In this document: positions 44,316 through 56,570 of the stretch, one piece after another | How the letters are laid out: each line of letters opens with the position of its first letter | Numbering within the stretch: position 1 is the stretch's first letter | Origin: Mycobacterium sp. 1554424.7 | Lineage (GTDB): Bacteria > Actinomycetota > Actinomycetes > Mycobacteriales > Mycobacteriaceae | NCBI RefSeq assembly: GCF_001665295.1 | Contig: NZ_LZSE01000127.1 | Span: forward strand, 26,806 to 90,805 | Reading direction: 5' to 3' | DNA: 64,000 bases | Notes under the pieces: model-generated | The model's database searches: none | The model's input: the letters and a program-made list of their open reading frames with translations, nothing else | Told to the model about the DNA's origin: nothing | Position numbers and translations under genes: made by a program

Positions 44316-46075
44316 TGATGCGACGGCTGCTCGCGCTGCTATCGCTGGCGTTCATCCTCGCCGGCTGCGCGGGGGTGCCCAGCTCGTCGGCCCCGCAGGC
44401 CATCGGCACCGTCGAGCGGCCCGCGCCGTCGAACCTGCCCAAGCCGACCCCGGGCATGGATCCCGACGTCTTGCTGCGCGAATTCCTCAAGGCCACAGCC
44501 GATCCGGCGAACCGGCACCTGGCGGCGCGACAATTTCTCACCCAGTCGGCGTCCAACGCGTGGGACGACGCCGGTAGCGCCCTGCTGATCGACCACGTGG
44601 TGTTCGTGGAAACCCGTGGCGCCGAACGGGTTTCGGCGACCATGCGCGCCGACATCCTGGGCTCGCTGTCCGACGTCGGGGTGTTCGAGACCGCCGAGGG
44701 CGTGCTGCCGGACCCGGGGCCGATCGAGTTGGTCAAGACGTCGGGCGGCTGGCGCATCGACCGCCTGCCCAACGGGGTCTTCCTGGACTGGCAGCAGTTC
44801 CAGTCCACCTATAAACGCAACACGCTCTACTTCGCCGACCCGACCGGCAAGACGGTGGTGCCCGATCCCCGCTACGTCGCGGTGTCCGATCACGACCAGC
44901 TGGCCACCGAGCTGGTGTCCAAGATGCTGGCCGGTCCGCGGCCCGAGATGGCCCACACCGTGCGCAACCTGCTCGCCCCGCCGCTGCGGCTGCGCGGCCC
45001 GGTGACCCGGGCCGACGGCGGCAAGAACGGCATCGGCAAGGGCTACGGCGGCGCCCGCATCGATCTGGAGAAACTCTCCACCACCGACCCGCACAGCCGG
45101 GCATTGCTTGCCGCACAGATCATTTGGACACTGGCCCGGGCCGACATCCGGGGCCCGTACGTGATCAACGCCGACGGCGCACCGCTGGACGATAGGTTCG
45201 CCGAGGGGTGGACCACCTCGGACGTCGCCGCCACCGACCCGGGGGCGGCCGACGGCGCCGGCGCGGGCCTGCACGCCCTGGTCAACGGGTCGCTGGTGGG
45301 GCTGGACGGGCAGCACGCCAACACCGTGCCGGGCGCGTTCGGGCGGGTGGGGGACCAGACCGGCGCGGCCCTGTCCCGCAGCGGCCGGCAGGTGGCGTCG
45401 GTGGTGACGCTGCGCCGCGGCGCCCCGGACCAGGCGGCGTCGCTGTGGATCGGCGATCTGGGCGGCGAGGCGGTCCAGGCCGCCGACGGGCACACCCTGA
45501 CGAGGCCCAGCTGGTCGCTGGACGACGCCGTGTGGGTGGTGGTCGACAACAACAACGTGTTGCGCGCGATTCAGGAACCGGCGTCGGGGCAGCCCGCCCG
45601 GCTACCGGTGGATTCCGCGGTAGTGGCGTCCAGCTTCCCAGGGCCGATCACCGACCTGCAGTTGTCCCGCGACGGGACGCGGGCCGCGATGGTGATCAAC
45701 GGCCAGGTGATCCTCGCCGGCGTGGAGCAGACCCAGGCCGGGCAGTACGCGCTGACCTACCCGCGGCGGCTGGGCTTCGGCCTGGGCAATTCGGTGGTGT
45801 CGCTGTCGTGGCGCACCGGCGACGACATCGTGGTAACCCGCACCGACGCCAGCCATCCGGTGTCCTACGTCAACCTCGACGGGGTGAACTCCGACGCGCC
45901 GTCCCGCGGCCTGCAGATGCCCGTCACGACGGTCGCGGCCAACCCGTCGGCCGTGTATGTCGCGGCCCCGGAAGGGGTGCTGCAGTATTCGGCGTCGGCC
46001 CCCGAAAGCCAGCAGAGCTGGTCGGAGGTGTCCGGGTTGTCGACGCCCGGCGCGTTGCCGGTGCTGCCTGGCTGA
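44315..46075 (+). CDS. lpqB: Lipoprotein LpqB
   Basis: LpqB is an exported lipoprotein that modulates MtrB signalling. The 586-residue precursor has a lipobox ILAGC (Cys about residue 18), a GerMN-type domain (roughly 190-300) and a C-terminal beta-propeller-like region ([20 protein letters not shown]). ATG 44315 overlaps the mtrB stop by one base, so mtrA-mtrB-lpqB are co-transcribed as in other actinobacteria. The gene is followed by a 413-bp gap. Confidence 0.96.
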   Translation: MMRRLLALLSLAFILAGCAGVPSSSAPQAIGTVERPAPSNLPKPTPGMDPDVLLREFLKATADPANRHLAARQFLTQSASNAWDDAGSALLIDHVVFVETRGAERVSATMRADILGSLSDVGVFETAEGVLPDPGPIELVKTSGGWRIDRLPNGVFLDWQQFQSTYKRNTLYFADPTGKTVVPDPRYVAVSDHDQLATELVSKMLAGPRPEMAHTVRNLLAPPLRLRGPVTRADGGKNGIGKGYGGARIDLEKLSTTDPHSRALLAAQIIWTLARADIRGPYVINADGAPLDDRFAEGWTTSDVAATDPGAADGAGAGLHALVNGSLVGLDGQHANTVPGAFGRVGDQTGAALSRSGRQVASVVTLRRGAPDQAASLWIGDLGGEAVQAADGHTLTRPSWSLDDAVWVVVDNNNVLRAIQEPASGQPARLPVDSAVVASSFPGPITDLQLSRDGTRAAMVINGQVILAGVEQTQAGQYALTYPRRLGFGLGNSVVSLSWRTGDDIVVTRTDASHPVSYVNLDGVNSDAPSRGLQMPVTTVAANPSAVYVAAPEGVLQYSASAPESQQSWSEVSGLSTPGALPVLPG

Positions 46076-46488
46076 GCGGCCTGCCGGCCGAATTACGCGG
46101 CGCCATAGCCGAATAGCGTGGGATCGCATCGATATCCGTCGTAAGGCCGAAGGATAACACTCCGATGCTTGACGCCGATAGTGCGCAGAACAAGTGACAT
46201 CACCCGTTGTATCCGGCTAATCCACACGACTTTGTCACCGGCGCGATCGTCGAGGATGATCAGTGAATTCGTCTGTAGCAGAAGGTAATTCATGAATCTG
46301 CCCTAATTCTGTGAGTGGATGTTGACGCGCCCGCTACGGTGGGAAATCTCCGGGTAACACGCGAAACTTACTGTGAGCGGCGCACATTGACGTCGCATCA
46401 ATCCCATTCAAACGACCATGGCCGGAGCGTCGCTGGGCCAGACGGGTTGACCGCCGGGCGCTCGCCCAGGGCGAAACGGAGGGCCATA
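46076..46488. other. Gene-poor, AT-richer gap between lpqB and the MFS gene
   Basis: No gene is supported on the plus strand. On the minus strand a frame from ATG 46293 to 46093 could encode 66 residues beginning MNYLLLQTNSLIILDD; it has only a weak ribosome binding site and no recognised homologue, so it is not called as a gene. The DNA is less GC-rich than its neighbours. In M. tuberculosis the equivalent place holds Rv3243c, which is not found here. Nothing else clear is seen. Confidence 0.5.
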
Positions 46489-47781
46489 GTGACTGCTCGC
46501 ACGGACACACTGGACGGCGCGGCCGCGGCGATCGCGCCGACCGTCGCGCGCAGCCGCTGGCTTCAGCTCGGCCTCGGTCTGGCGTGCATGATGACGATAT
46601 CGAGTCCGCAATACGTGTGGACGCTGCTGACCAAGCCGCTCGCCGCCAAACTCGGGATTGCCCTGCCGGAATTGCAGGTGACCTTCTCGATTCTCGTGAT
46701 GTTGCAGGCCTTTTTCTCACCCTTCCAGGGGGCGCTGGTCGATCGTTTCGGGCCCCGCCGGTTGATCTCGATCGGCACGTTGCTGGCCGGCGCGAGCTGG
46801 GTGCTCGCCTCCTACGCGCATACCGTCTCGCTGCTGTATCTCACCTATGGCGGTGTCGGCGGCATCGGCACGGGGATTGTGTACGTCGGCGTCGTCGGGC
46901 TGATGGTCCAGTGGTTTCCGGATCGACGCGGATTCGCCGCCGGTGTGGTGGCGGCCGGCTACGGAATGGGCGCGATCCTCACCACTTTTCCGATTGCCTC
47001 ATCGCTGGCCGCGCGCGGCGTCGACTCCACCTTGTGGTTGTTCGGCATCGCGTTCGCCGCCGTGGGTTTCGTTGCGGCGCAGGGGTTGCACGCGCCACCG
47101 CTGGATCCGGCATCGAACGCACCGAGCGCCGGCGCGTCCACCACCGTGCGCGATTATCGGCCGTCCGAAATGCTCAAGCGGTCGCTCTTCTGGTTGATGT
47201 TCTTGATGATGACGATGATGGCCACCTCGGGCCTGATGGTCACTTCGCAGATGGCGACGTTCGCCACGGAGTTCGGTGTGAGCAAGGTCTTGGTGTTCGG
47301 GTTCGCCGCCGTGCCGCTGGCCTTGACCATCGATCGCTTCACGAACGGGCTGACGCGGCCGTTGTTCGGTTGGGTGTCGGATCGGCTGGGCCGCGAGAAC
47401 ACCATGGGGTTCGCCTTCGCGTTGGAGGGTGTCGCCATGACGCTCTGGTTGCTGACGCGACACGACGCCACGCTGTTCGTCCTCCTGTCGGGTTTGGTGT
47501 TCTTCGGATGGGGCGAGATCTTCTCGCTTTTCCCCTCCACGTTGACCGACACCTTTGGGGCCCGTTACGCCACGGCGAACTATGGCTGGCTCTACATCTC
47601 CTTCGGGATCGGTTCGGTGTTCGGCGGCCCGCTCGCGGCGCTGTTGCATCAGCAAGCCGGCAGCTGGATCCCGGTGTTCGAGTGTGCGATTGCACTCGAT
47701 CTAACAACCGCGGCGCTGGCCGTGCTCGTGTTGAAGCCGGCGCGCAGGCGTTTCGCCGGCGCCAGGCAACCGGAAGGTTAG
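46489..47781 (+). CDS. MFS transporter, oxalate/formate antiporter (OFA)-like
   Basis: A 430-residue permease with about 12 TM helices. It shows QYVWTLLTKPLAAKLGI near helix 1, the MFS motif GALVDRFGPRRL between helices 2 and 3, and GWVSDRLGREN before helix 8, a pattern seen in OFA carriers of organic acids. GTG 46489 is chosen because GGAGGG ends 5 nt before it; the frame extends upstream without family similarity. It has no counterpart in the H37Rv locus and is probably acquired. Substrate unknown. Confidence 0.85.
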   Translation: MTARTDTLDGAAAAIAPTVARSRWLQLGLGLACMMTISSPQYVWTLLTKPLAAKLGIALPELQVTFSILVMLQAFFSPFQGALVDRFGPRRLISIGTLLAGASWVLASYAHTVSLLYLTYGGVGGIGTGIVYVGVVGLMVQWFPDRRGFAAGVVAAGYGMGAILTTFPIASSLAARGVDSTLWLFGIAFAAVGFVAAQGLHAPPLDPASNAPSAGASTTVRDYRPSEMLKRSLFWLMFLMMTMMATSGLMVTSQMATFATEFGVSKVLVFGFAAVPLALTIDRFTNGLTRPLFGWVSDRLGRENTMGFAFALEGVAMTLWLLTRHDATLFVLLSGLVFFGWGEIFSLFPSTLTDTFGARYATANYGWLYISFGIGSVFGGPLAALLHQQAGSWIPVFECAIALDLTTAALAVLVLKPARRRFAGARQPEG

Positions 47782-47823
47782 GCCCTCCGGGGCGTTGTCG
47801 GACGCGCCCGCCACACTGGCGGC

Positions 47824-48456
47824 GTGCTCGATCTCATCCTGCCGCTGGAGTGCGGCGGCTGCGGGGCGCCGTCGACCCGGTGGTGCGACGCCTGCGCGAC
47901 CGAGCTCGGCGTCAGGCCCGACGAGCCGCACGTGGTCAACCCCCGCATCGACCCCGAGGTGCCGGTGTTCGCGCTGGGCCGCTACGCCGGCGCCCGCCGC
48001 GCGGCGATCCTCGCGCTGAAGGAAAACGGTCGCGGCGACCTGGTGGCGCCGCTGGCCCGGGCGCTGGCCGTCGGGGTCCACCGGCTGCTGACGTGGGGCA
48101 TGGTCGAGACCCCGCTGACGATCGTGCCCGCGCCGACGAGGCGTTCGGCGGCGCGGGCACGGGGCGGCGACCCCGTCACCCGGCTGGCCCGGGCCGCGGT
48201 GGCCGGGCATCCCGAGATCGCCGTCGCACCGGCGCTGCGGATGAAGGCGCTGGCCCGCGACTCGGTGGGACTCGGCACGTCGGCGCGCGAGCGCAACATC
48301 GTCGGCCGGGTGGTGCTGCGCGGCCGGCGCCCGCCGACGGAGGTCCTCGTCGTCGACGACATCGTCACCACCGGGGCGACGGCCCGCGAGTCGGTGCGGA
48401 CGCTGGGCGCCGCCGGGATCCGCGTGGCCGCGGTGCTGGCGATCGCGGCCGCGTAA
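47824..48456 (+). CDS. ComF family phosphoribosyltransferase-like protein (Rv3242c-like)
   Basis: The 210-residue protein has an N-terminal four-cysteine zinc knuckle ([15 protein letters not shown]) and a C-terminal phosphoribosyltransferase-fold PRPP loop VLVVDDIVTTGAT. ComF proteins take part in DNA uptake in competent bacteria; in mycobacteria the role is unknown. GTG 47824 lies 42 bp after the MFS gene. It precedes the hibernation factor gene as in many bacteria, where comF-hpf-secA is a conserved order. Confidence 0.88.
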   Translation: MLDLILPLECGGCGAPSTRWCDACATELGVRPDEPHVVNPRIDPEVPVFALGRYAGARRAAILALKENGRGDLVAPLARALAVGVHRLLTWGMVETPLTIVPAPTRRSAARARGGDPVTRLARAAVAGHPEIAVAPALRMKALARDSVGLGTSARERNIVGRVVLRGRRPPTEVLVVDDIVTTGATARESVRTLGAAGIRVAAVLAIAAA

Positions 48457-48769
48457 GGCGTTGCGCTGGGTCTGTGGGAGCCAAGCGCATGTGAAGAACT
48501 CGCAACAGCTGTGCGAAACCAGTGGCATCCCAAGGCGAACACGAGCTAACGTCGAGGACAACCTTCAGGAACATCCTGGGCTCGGGTCACAACGCCGTCG
48601 TCGCGATTTCCCGGGCTGATACGCCACACGCGGAGGGGGTGAGCATTCGGCACCTTGCATCGGCGGGCAGCCAGCGGCGGTGACCTGAAAGGAAACCGCT
48701 CCAACCCCCGTCGGCGCGCTCCCTGAACAGCCGGCACGCAGCGGCGTGCGACGTGGAAAAGGAAACGAG
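48457..48769. promoter_or_regulatory. Leader region of the hibernation factor gene with a 5' hairpin
   Basis: This 313-bp gap has no gene. A hairpin GCACGC-AGCG-GCGTGC at 48734-48749 lies just upstream of the ribosome binding site AAGGA at 48759-48763. TAACGT near 48550 fits the loose mycobacterial -10 pattern TANNNT. The long leader suggests stress-responsive control, but no known sigma-factor box is clear. Confidence 0.4.
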
Positions 48770-49495
48770 TTGACACGTATGTCAAGGCTTACCGTGGATT
48801 CTGGTCAGACTCTCGACCAAGCGCCGGCACCAAGCAGCGAGCCGGCCGAACCTACCCTCAACGCCGAAGTCGTGTTCAAGGGCCGCAACGTCGAAATCCC
48901 CGATCATTACCGCTTCTACGTCTCGCAAAAACTCGCCCGCCTCGAACGCTTCGATCGCTCCATCTATCTCTTCGACGTCGAGCTCAAGCACGCTCCCAAC
49001 CGCCGGCAGCGCAAGTCCTGCCAGCGCGTCGAAATCACCGCCCGCGGTCGCGGGCCGGTCAGCCGCGCCGAGGCCTGCGCCGACAGCTTCTACGCCGCCT
49101 TCGAGTCCGCGGTCGACAAGCTGGAGAGCCGGTTGCGCCGCGTCAAGGACCGCCGCAAGGTGCACTACGGCGACAAGACGCCGGTGTCCCTGGCCGCCGC
49201 CACCGCGGCAGCGCCCCTGCCGGCGAAGGCCTTCAACGACGAATCCGTGGAGCCGCACCAACACGACGGCGCGGGCCTGAACCATGCGGACCACGGGGAC
49301 CTGCAAGACCACGAGCCGGGCCGGGTGGTCCGCACCAAGGAGCACCAGGCCACGCCGATGTCGGTCGACGACGCGCTCTACGAGATGGAGCTGGTCGGAC
49401 ACAACTTCTTTTTGTTCTACGACAAGGAGACCGAGCGGCCGTCCGTCGTCTATCGCCGGCACGCCTACGACTACGGGCTGATCAGGCTGGCTTGA
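48770..49495 (+). CDS. hpf: Long-form ribosome hibernation promoting factor (RafS/Rv3241c-like)
   Basis: The 241-residue protein binds the 30S decoding region and silences ribosomes in stress. The N-terminal HPF/YfiA domain (VVFKGRNVEIPDHYRFYV to about residue 145) is followed by an acidic, histidine-containing linker and the C-terminal dimerisation domain (PMSVDDALYEMELVGHNFFL). TTG 48770 is preferred, with AAGGA six nt upstream; ATG 48779 (MSRLTVDSG) matches other annotations. It precedes secA1 by 155 bp. Confidence 0.9.
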   Translation: MTRMSRLTVDSGQTLDQAPAPSSEPAEPTLNAEVVFKGRNVEIPDHYRFYVSQKLARLERFDRSIYLFDVELKHAPNRRQRKSCQRVEITARGRGPVSRAEACADSFYAAFESAVDKLESRLRRVKDRRKVHYGDKTPVSLAAATAAAPLPAKAFNDESVEPHQHDGAGLNHADHGDLQDHEPGRVVRTKEHQATPMSVDDALYEMELVGHNFFLFYDKETERPSVVYRRHAYDYGLIRLA

Positions 49496-49508
49496 CGATT
49501 GTTCTGGC

Positions 49509-49550
49509 GGCGACCCGCTGCGCCCGGCGGTAGCCGCGCTTGCGATCGCC
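49509..49550. repeat. GGCGACC...GATCGCC intergenic repeat element, copy B
   Basis: A 42-bp copy of the element at 34204-34268, sharing GGCGACCCG at the left, CGCCCGGC in the middle, and GCCGCGCTTGCGATCGCC at the right. It lies between hpf and secA1 without the GGGGGTACCCCC insert. Both ends form a short inverted repeat. Confidence 0.5.
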
Positions 49551-49650
49551 GCTGCGGCGGCCATCCGCGGCGCGTCACCTACGATGGGGGTCGGTTTAAC
49601 GAAGAAGAAGACTCCTATCAACAGGGGAATATCCCAAAGGGGACAACACC

Positions 49651-52488
<2,838 letters not shown>

Positions 52489-52500
52489 TTTTGCGAGCGA

Positions 52501-52586
52501 GCGTGCGGCCAGCCGCACGCTCGGCAGTGAGTGTGCGGCCAGCCGCGCGCTCGGCAGTGAGTGTGCGGCCAGCCGCGCGGTCGGCG
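52501..52586. repeat. 30-bp-period palindromic repeat array (three units) after secA1
   Basis: Three units start at 52501, 52531 and 52561. The first contains GCGTGCGGCCAGCCGCACGC, with perfect 9-bp arms around CA; the next two keep GTGTGCGGCCAGCCGCG with small changes. The array begins 12 bp after the secA1 stop, and its spacing equals that of the arrays at 24170 and 41101. A multi-hairpin terminator is likely. Confidence 0.65.
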
Positions 52587-52598
52587 CGGCGCCCCCGG

Positions 52599-52616
52599 CT
52601 AGTCAAAAATGACTAG
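52599..52616. promoter_or_regulatory. Perfect inverted repeat upstream of the MddA-like gene
   Basis: CTAGTCAAAAATGACTAG has 7-bp perfect arms around AAAA. It lies 70 bp before the start of the next gene and just upstream of TATATA (52649-52654), a possible -10 box. It could be an operator or a small terminator hairpin; no regulator is adjacent. Confidence 0.4.
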
Positions 52617-52685
52617 GGCGCCGCCGCGCAAAGATGAGGCAGATGAGCTATATACCCAGCTGCCGCCGCGGTCGACACTGGGGCC

Positions 52686-53468
52686 ATGAAGCGTTACTTG
52701 ACTCTTGCTTACGGCGCGGCTGCTTACCTGCTGTTCCTCGTCGCCTTCCTGTATCTCGTTGCCTTCGTGGCGAACCTGTGGGTGCCGCGCACCGTCGATC
52801 ACGGGCTCCCGGCGCCCCTCGGCGAGGCGATCGTGGTCAACGTGTTGCTGGTCGGCGCGTTCGGTGTCCAGCACAGCGTCATGGCGCGCCCGGCGTTCAA
52901 GGCGTGGTGGACCCGGTACGTGCCGCCGTCGATAGAGCGCAGCACCTACGTGGTGCTGTCGAGCGCCGTTCTGCTGCTGCTCTATTGGCAGTGGCGGACG
53001 ATGCCGGACGCCGTTTGGGACGTGCGGCAACCGGTGGCGCGCGCGGTGCTGTGGGCGCTTTTCTGGCTGGGTTGGGTGATCGCGCTGGGCGCGACGTTCA
53101 TGATCAACCACTTCGACCTGTTCGGGCTTCGGCAGGTGTATCTGGCCTGGCGCCAAAAGCCTTACACCGAGCTGCATTTCCGCACTCACCTGTTCTACCG
53201 GTTGGTGCGCCACCCGCTCATGTTGGGATTCCTCATCTCGTTCTGGGCGGCCCCCACCATGACGGCCGGCCACGCGCTCTTCTCGATCGCTATGACCGCC
53301 TACATCCTGATCGCTGTGCACATCGAAGAGCGCGGCCTGGTGGCGGCGCTGGGCAGCGACTACCGCCAATACCGCCGCGAGGTCCCCATGCTCGTCCCGC
53401 TGGCGCACCGGTCGCGCCGGCGCCCGGTGGAACCGCTTGGCCGGCAGCAGCTCTCGACGCAGCGCTAA
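52686..53468 (+). CDS. mddA: Membrane methyltransferase, MddA/NnrU-like (Rv3238c-like)
   Basis: A 260-residue membrane protein with about five to six TM helices. It resembles isoprenylcysteine carboxyl methyltransferase-like enzymes: VQHSVMARPAFKAWW in an early loop and the C-terminal SAM-binding pattern YRLVRHPLMLGFLISFW followed by HIEERGLVAALG and YRQYRREVPMLVP. MddA methylates methanethiol to dimethylsulfide, and a mycobacterial homologue has been reported active; the exact substrate here is inferred. ATG 52686. A basic tail of about 20 residues follows the core. Confidence 0.8.
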   Translation: MKRYLTLAYGAAAYLLFLVAFLYLVAFVANLWVPRTVDHGLPAPLGEAIVVNVLLVGAFGVQHSVMARPAFKAWWTRYVPPSIERSTYVVLSSAVLLLLYWQWRTMPDAVWDVRQPVARAVLWALFWLGWVIALGATFMINHFDLFGLRQVYLAWRQKPYTELHFRTHLFYRLVRHPLMLGFLISFWAAPTMTAGHALFSIAMTAYILIAVHIEERGLVAALGSDYRQYRREVPMLVPLAHRSRRRPVEPLGRQQLSTQR

Positions 53469-53532
53469 ACGGTCTGCCCACCGTTGGCCGATTGATCACG
53501 TGGTGGATACCTGAGCATGGCACGGTGCCCGT

Positions 53533-54006
53533 GTGCAAACCGGGTCGCGGGTCACGCAAGCGCGCGGGGTGGACCGATTCCACCAGTGGTGCGAGGCCGC
53601 CGTCCGCCGGCTCCCGTTCGGCCTCTCGTCGGTGGTCGCTCCGACGTTCCTCGGCTTCTGCCTGATCAACGGGCTCACCTTCGGCGTCGATCTGGCGATC
53701 CTCACCGGCCTGCGCGGCGGCCTCGGTCTGCCGGTGCCGATCGCCGTCTCCGTCGCCTACGCGTGCGCTTTCGCCTTGAGCTACGCGCTGAATCGCACCT
53801 TCAACTTCCAATCCCACGCGCCGGTCGGACGACAGGTCGCCGTCTACGTCGTCGTGGTCGTCGTCAACTACCTGGCCCTGATCCTCGGGGTGTCCAGCGC
53901 GCTGACGGCCCTCGGCGTGCAGTACCAGCTGTCGCGGGTGCTGGCCGGTGTCTGCGAGGCGGTGTACATGTACTGCGCGATGAGATGGGTGGTCTTCCGC
54001 CGTTGA
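53533..54006 (+). CDS. GtrA family membrane protein, second copy
   Basis: The 157-residue protein has four TM helices: FCLINGLTFGVDLAILTG, the family hallmark YALNRTFNFQS between helices 2 and 3, and MYCAMRWVVFRR at the end. It is not closely similar to the GtrA at 2923-3582 and lacks that protein's hydrophilic tail. GtrA proteins assist transfer of lipid-linked sugars. GTG 53533 is an assumed start; a later start before the first helix is possible. It lies 94 bp before kup. The H37Rv locus has no GtrA here. Confidence 0.85.
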   Translation: MQTGSRVTQARGVDRFHQWCEAAVRRLPFGLSSVVAPTFLGFCLINGLTFGVDLAILTGLRGGLGLPVPIAVSVAYACAFALSYALNRTFNFQSHAPVGRQVAVYVVVVVVNYLALILGVSSALTALGVQYQLSRVLAGVCEAVYMYCAMRWVVFRR

Positions 54007-54100
54007 CGGTGGTCGTCCGTCGAATGGTGCGAGGGCAGTTCGCGCCTTAGGATCGACCAGCCGCGTCACCTCCGCTAGCCCCCCGGTAGAGGAACCCGTC

Positions 54101-56041
54101 ATGCCCACGCGTGTCAAGGCCGCATCGCCGCTTCGCGCAATCGTCGGCACCGACAAAGCCCGCACTTCGCTCATGATCGGCGCGCTCGGTGTCGTGTTCG
54201 GAGACCTCGGGACCAGTCCGATCTACACCATCCAGACGATCTTCGACCCCAACGACCCCCATCCGATACCGCTCACGACAGCCAATGTCTATGGCGTGGT
54301 GTCACTGATCTTCTGGTCGGTCATGACCATCGTCACGCTCACCTACGTCACCCTCGTGATGCACGCTGACAACGACGGTGAAGGCGGCATCATGGCCCTC
54401 ATCACGCTGGTGCGCCGGTTGGGCGTCAACCGAAGTCGTCGCATCGTGGCGATCCTGGCCGCGCTCGGCATCTTCGGCGCCTCACTGTTTTTCGGCGACA
54501 GCATGATCACTCCAGCCATCTCGGTGATCTCGTCGGTGGAGGGTCTCAAGGTTGTCGAGCCTCGATTGGCTGACTGGGTCGTGCCGATCACCGCGGTGAT
54601 CATCGTTGTTCTCTTCGCTTTTCAGAGCCGCGGCACCGCCGCGATCGGACGATTGTTCGGGCCGGTCATGATCGTGTGGTTCATCGCGATCGGGGCTTGC
54701 GGCATCGGGGGCATATCCACGCATCCGGTAATCCTCAAGGCGTTGTCACCCGTATACGCGCTGACGTTCATGGTCACCTACCCCGGCACGGCCTTTTTCG
54801 CTCTGGCCGCGGTCGTGCTGGCGGTGACGGGCGCCGAGGCGCTCTACGCGGACATGGGCCACTTCGGCCGACCGGCGATCACCCGGGCGTGGCTGTTTGT
54901 GGTCCTGCCGGCGTGCATGCTCAGTTACTTCGGCCAGGCCGCGCTGCTGCTGGGCAACAACAGCGTCACCGATGCGCCCTTCTTCCTGCTCCCACCGGGC
55001 TGGGCGCGGTTGCCGATGGTGCTGCTGGCGACCGCGGCGACGGTGATCGCCTCTCAGGCGGTGATCACCGGGGCCTTCTCGGTGGCGTCGCAGGCCGCTC
55101 AGCTTGGCTATCTGCCCCGGGTGCGGGTCGTGCACACCTCGGAGTCGACGATGGGCCAGATCTACGTGCCCTGGATCAACGGCCTGTTGATGGTCGCGGT
55201 GCTCATCCTGGTGTTCGCGTTCCGCAGCTCGGCGGCGCTGGCGTTCGCCTACGGCATGGCGGTGACGGGGACGATCACCATCACCACCCTGCTGTTTTTC
55301 TTCGTCGCCCGCGAACGGTGGAAGACCCCCGTGTGGCTGATCGTGACAGGCGCCGGCGCGTTGTTGACGGTCGACCTACTGTTCCTGGCGGCGAACTTGA
55401 CCAAGCTGGTACACGGCGCCTGGCTACCGCTTCTGATCGCGGCCACGGCTTTCATCGTGATGACGACGTGGCAGCGGGGCAGCGATCTCGTCACGCAAGC
55501 GCGGGCCAAGGCGGAGGGACCGCTGCGCGAGTTCGTCGATCAGCTGACCCACCATCGCCCGCCGCTGGCGCGGATGGCCGGTACAGCGGTTTTCCTCAAC
55601 CGCGGCAAAGAGACTGCGCCGCTGGCGATGCGAGCCAACGTCGAACATAACCATGTGCTGCACCAACACTGCGTGATCATGTCGATCGAGACCGTACCCG
55701 CGCCGCGGGTACCGGACGAAGAACGACTGGAAGTCGATGACCTGGGTGATTTCCGAGACGGAGTCATCCACGTCAATGCGAAGTTCGGGTACATGGAGCG
55801 GCCCAATGTTCCGGATGCGCTGCGGCTGCTCGACCCGCGCCAAACCGAGGGCCAAATCAGCCTCGACGACGCCTCGTATTTCCTTTCCAAACTCGAACTG
55901 CGGGCCGGCTCCGCGCAGACCATGGCGGCGTGGCGCAAGCGCCTCTTCGTCGCCACCGCCTACATCGCCGCCGACGCCGCCGAATACTTCGGCCTGCCCA
56001 TCGACCGAACGGTCGTGATGGGCGCGCGGATTCAGGTGTAA
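54101..56041 (+). CDS. kup: KUP system potassium uptake protein
   Basis: A 646-residue K+ importer: about 12 TM helices, starting with GVVFGDLGTSPIYT (the KUP signature including the catalytic GD/E region) and ADNDGEGG after helix 2, then a cytosolic C-terminal domain of about 170 residues. It imports K+ with H+. ATG 54101 follows GAGG. Directly downstream are the K+/H+ antiporter subunits, so uptake and release of K+ are encoded together. M. tuberculosis has no kup in this place. Base composition is slightly less GC-rich in its first half. Confidence 0.95.
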   Translation: MPTRVKAASPLRAIVGTDKARTSLMIGALGVVFGDLGTSPIYTIQTIFDPNDPHPIPLTTANVYGVVSLIFWSVMTIVTLTYVTLVMHADNDGEGGIMALITLVRRLGVNRSRRIVAILAALGIFGASLFFGDSMITPAISVISSVEGLKVVEPRLADWVVPITAVIIVVLFAFQSRGTAAIGRLFGPVMIVWFIAIGACGIGGISTHPVILKALSPVYALTFMVTYPGTAFFALAAVVLAVTGAEALYADMGHFGRPAITRAWLFVVLPACMLSYFGQAALLLGNNSVTDAPFFLLPPGWARLPMVLLATAATVIASQAVITGAFSVASQAAQLGYLPRVRVVHTSESTMGQIYVPWINGLLMVAVLILVFAFRSSAALAFAYGMAVTGTITITTLLFFFVARERWKTPVWLIVTGAGALLTVDLLFLAANLTKLVHGAWLPLLIAATAFIVMTTWQRGSDLVTQARAKAEGPLREFVDQLTHHRPPLARMAGTAVFLNRGKETAPLAMRANVEHNHVLHQHCVIMSIETVPAPRVPDEERLEVDDLGDFRDGVIHVNAKFGYMERPNVPDALRLLDPRQTEGQISLDDASYFLSKLELRAGSAQTMAAWRKRLFVATAYIAADAAEYFGLPIDRTVVMGARIQV

Positions 56042-56083
56042 CTCAGGTGTGGCAGGCCCCGCCCGGCTGGAAGGATGGGCGGC

Positions 56084-56566
56084 ATGGATGTCAAGGAGGT
56101 GTTGCTGCCCGGCGTCGGCCTTCGCTACGAATTCACCAGCCACACCGGTGACCGGATCGGGATCATCGCGCGGCGCGGCGGCGAGTTCGACGTCGTCCTG
56201 TACGGCGCCGACGATCCCGACCAGGCCCGCCCGGTTCTGCACCTGACCGACGCCGAGGCCGAGGCGGTGGCCCAGATCCTGGGCGCGCCGCGCATCGCCG
56301 AGCGGTTCACCGAGCTGTCCCGGGGGCTGCCCGGTATCGAGACGGGGCAGGTGCACATCGTGGCCGGCAGCCCGTTCGTCGGCCATCCGCTGGGCGACAC
56401 CCGCGCCCGAACGCGAACCGGGGCGTCCATCGTCGCCATCGTGCGCAACGAGGAAGTGGTCGCCTCGCCTGGGCCGGCCGAAATGTTGCACGCGCGAGAC
56501 GTTTTGATCGTGATCGGCACCGAAGACGGCATCGCCGGTGTCGAGCGGATCATCGACAAGGGTTGA
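56084..56566 (+). CDS. KhtT-like regulatory subunit of a K+/H+ antiporter (Rv3237c-like)
   Basis: The 160-residue cytosolic protein has an N-terminal degenerate half (VGLRYEFTSHTGDRIGIIARRGGEF) and a C-terminal RCK_C/TrkA_C domain (GSPFVGHPLGDTRARTRTGASIVAIVRNEEV). In B. subtilis KhtT, this domain binds c-di-AMP or nucleotides and gates KhtU. ATG 56084 is preferred over 56075 because GGAAGGA ends 8-9 nt before it. The antiporter gene starts 4 bp after its stop. Confidence 0.88.
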   Translation: MDVKEVLLPGVGLRYEFTSHTGDRIGIIARRGGEFDVVLYGADDPDQARPVLHLTDAEAEAVAQILGAPRIAERFTELSRGLPGIETGQVHIVAGSPFVGHPLGDTRARTRTGASIVAIVRNEEVVASPGPAEMLHARDVLIVIGTEDGIAGVERIIDKG

Positions 56567-56570
56567 GCCG

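Noticed and set aside
54007-54100. c-di-AMP riboswitch before kup
   Set aside because: The 94-bp gap is too short and lacks the conserved helices of the ydaO class.
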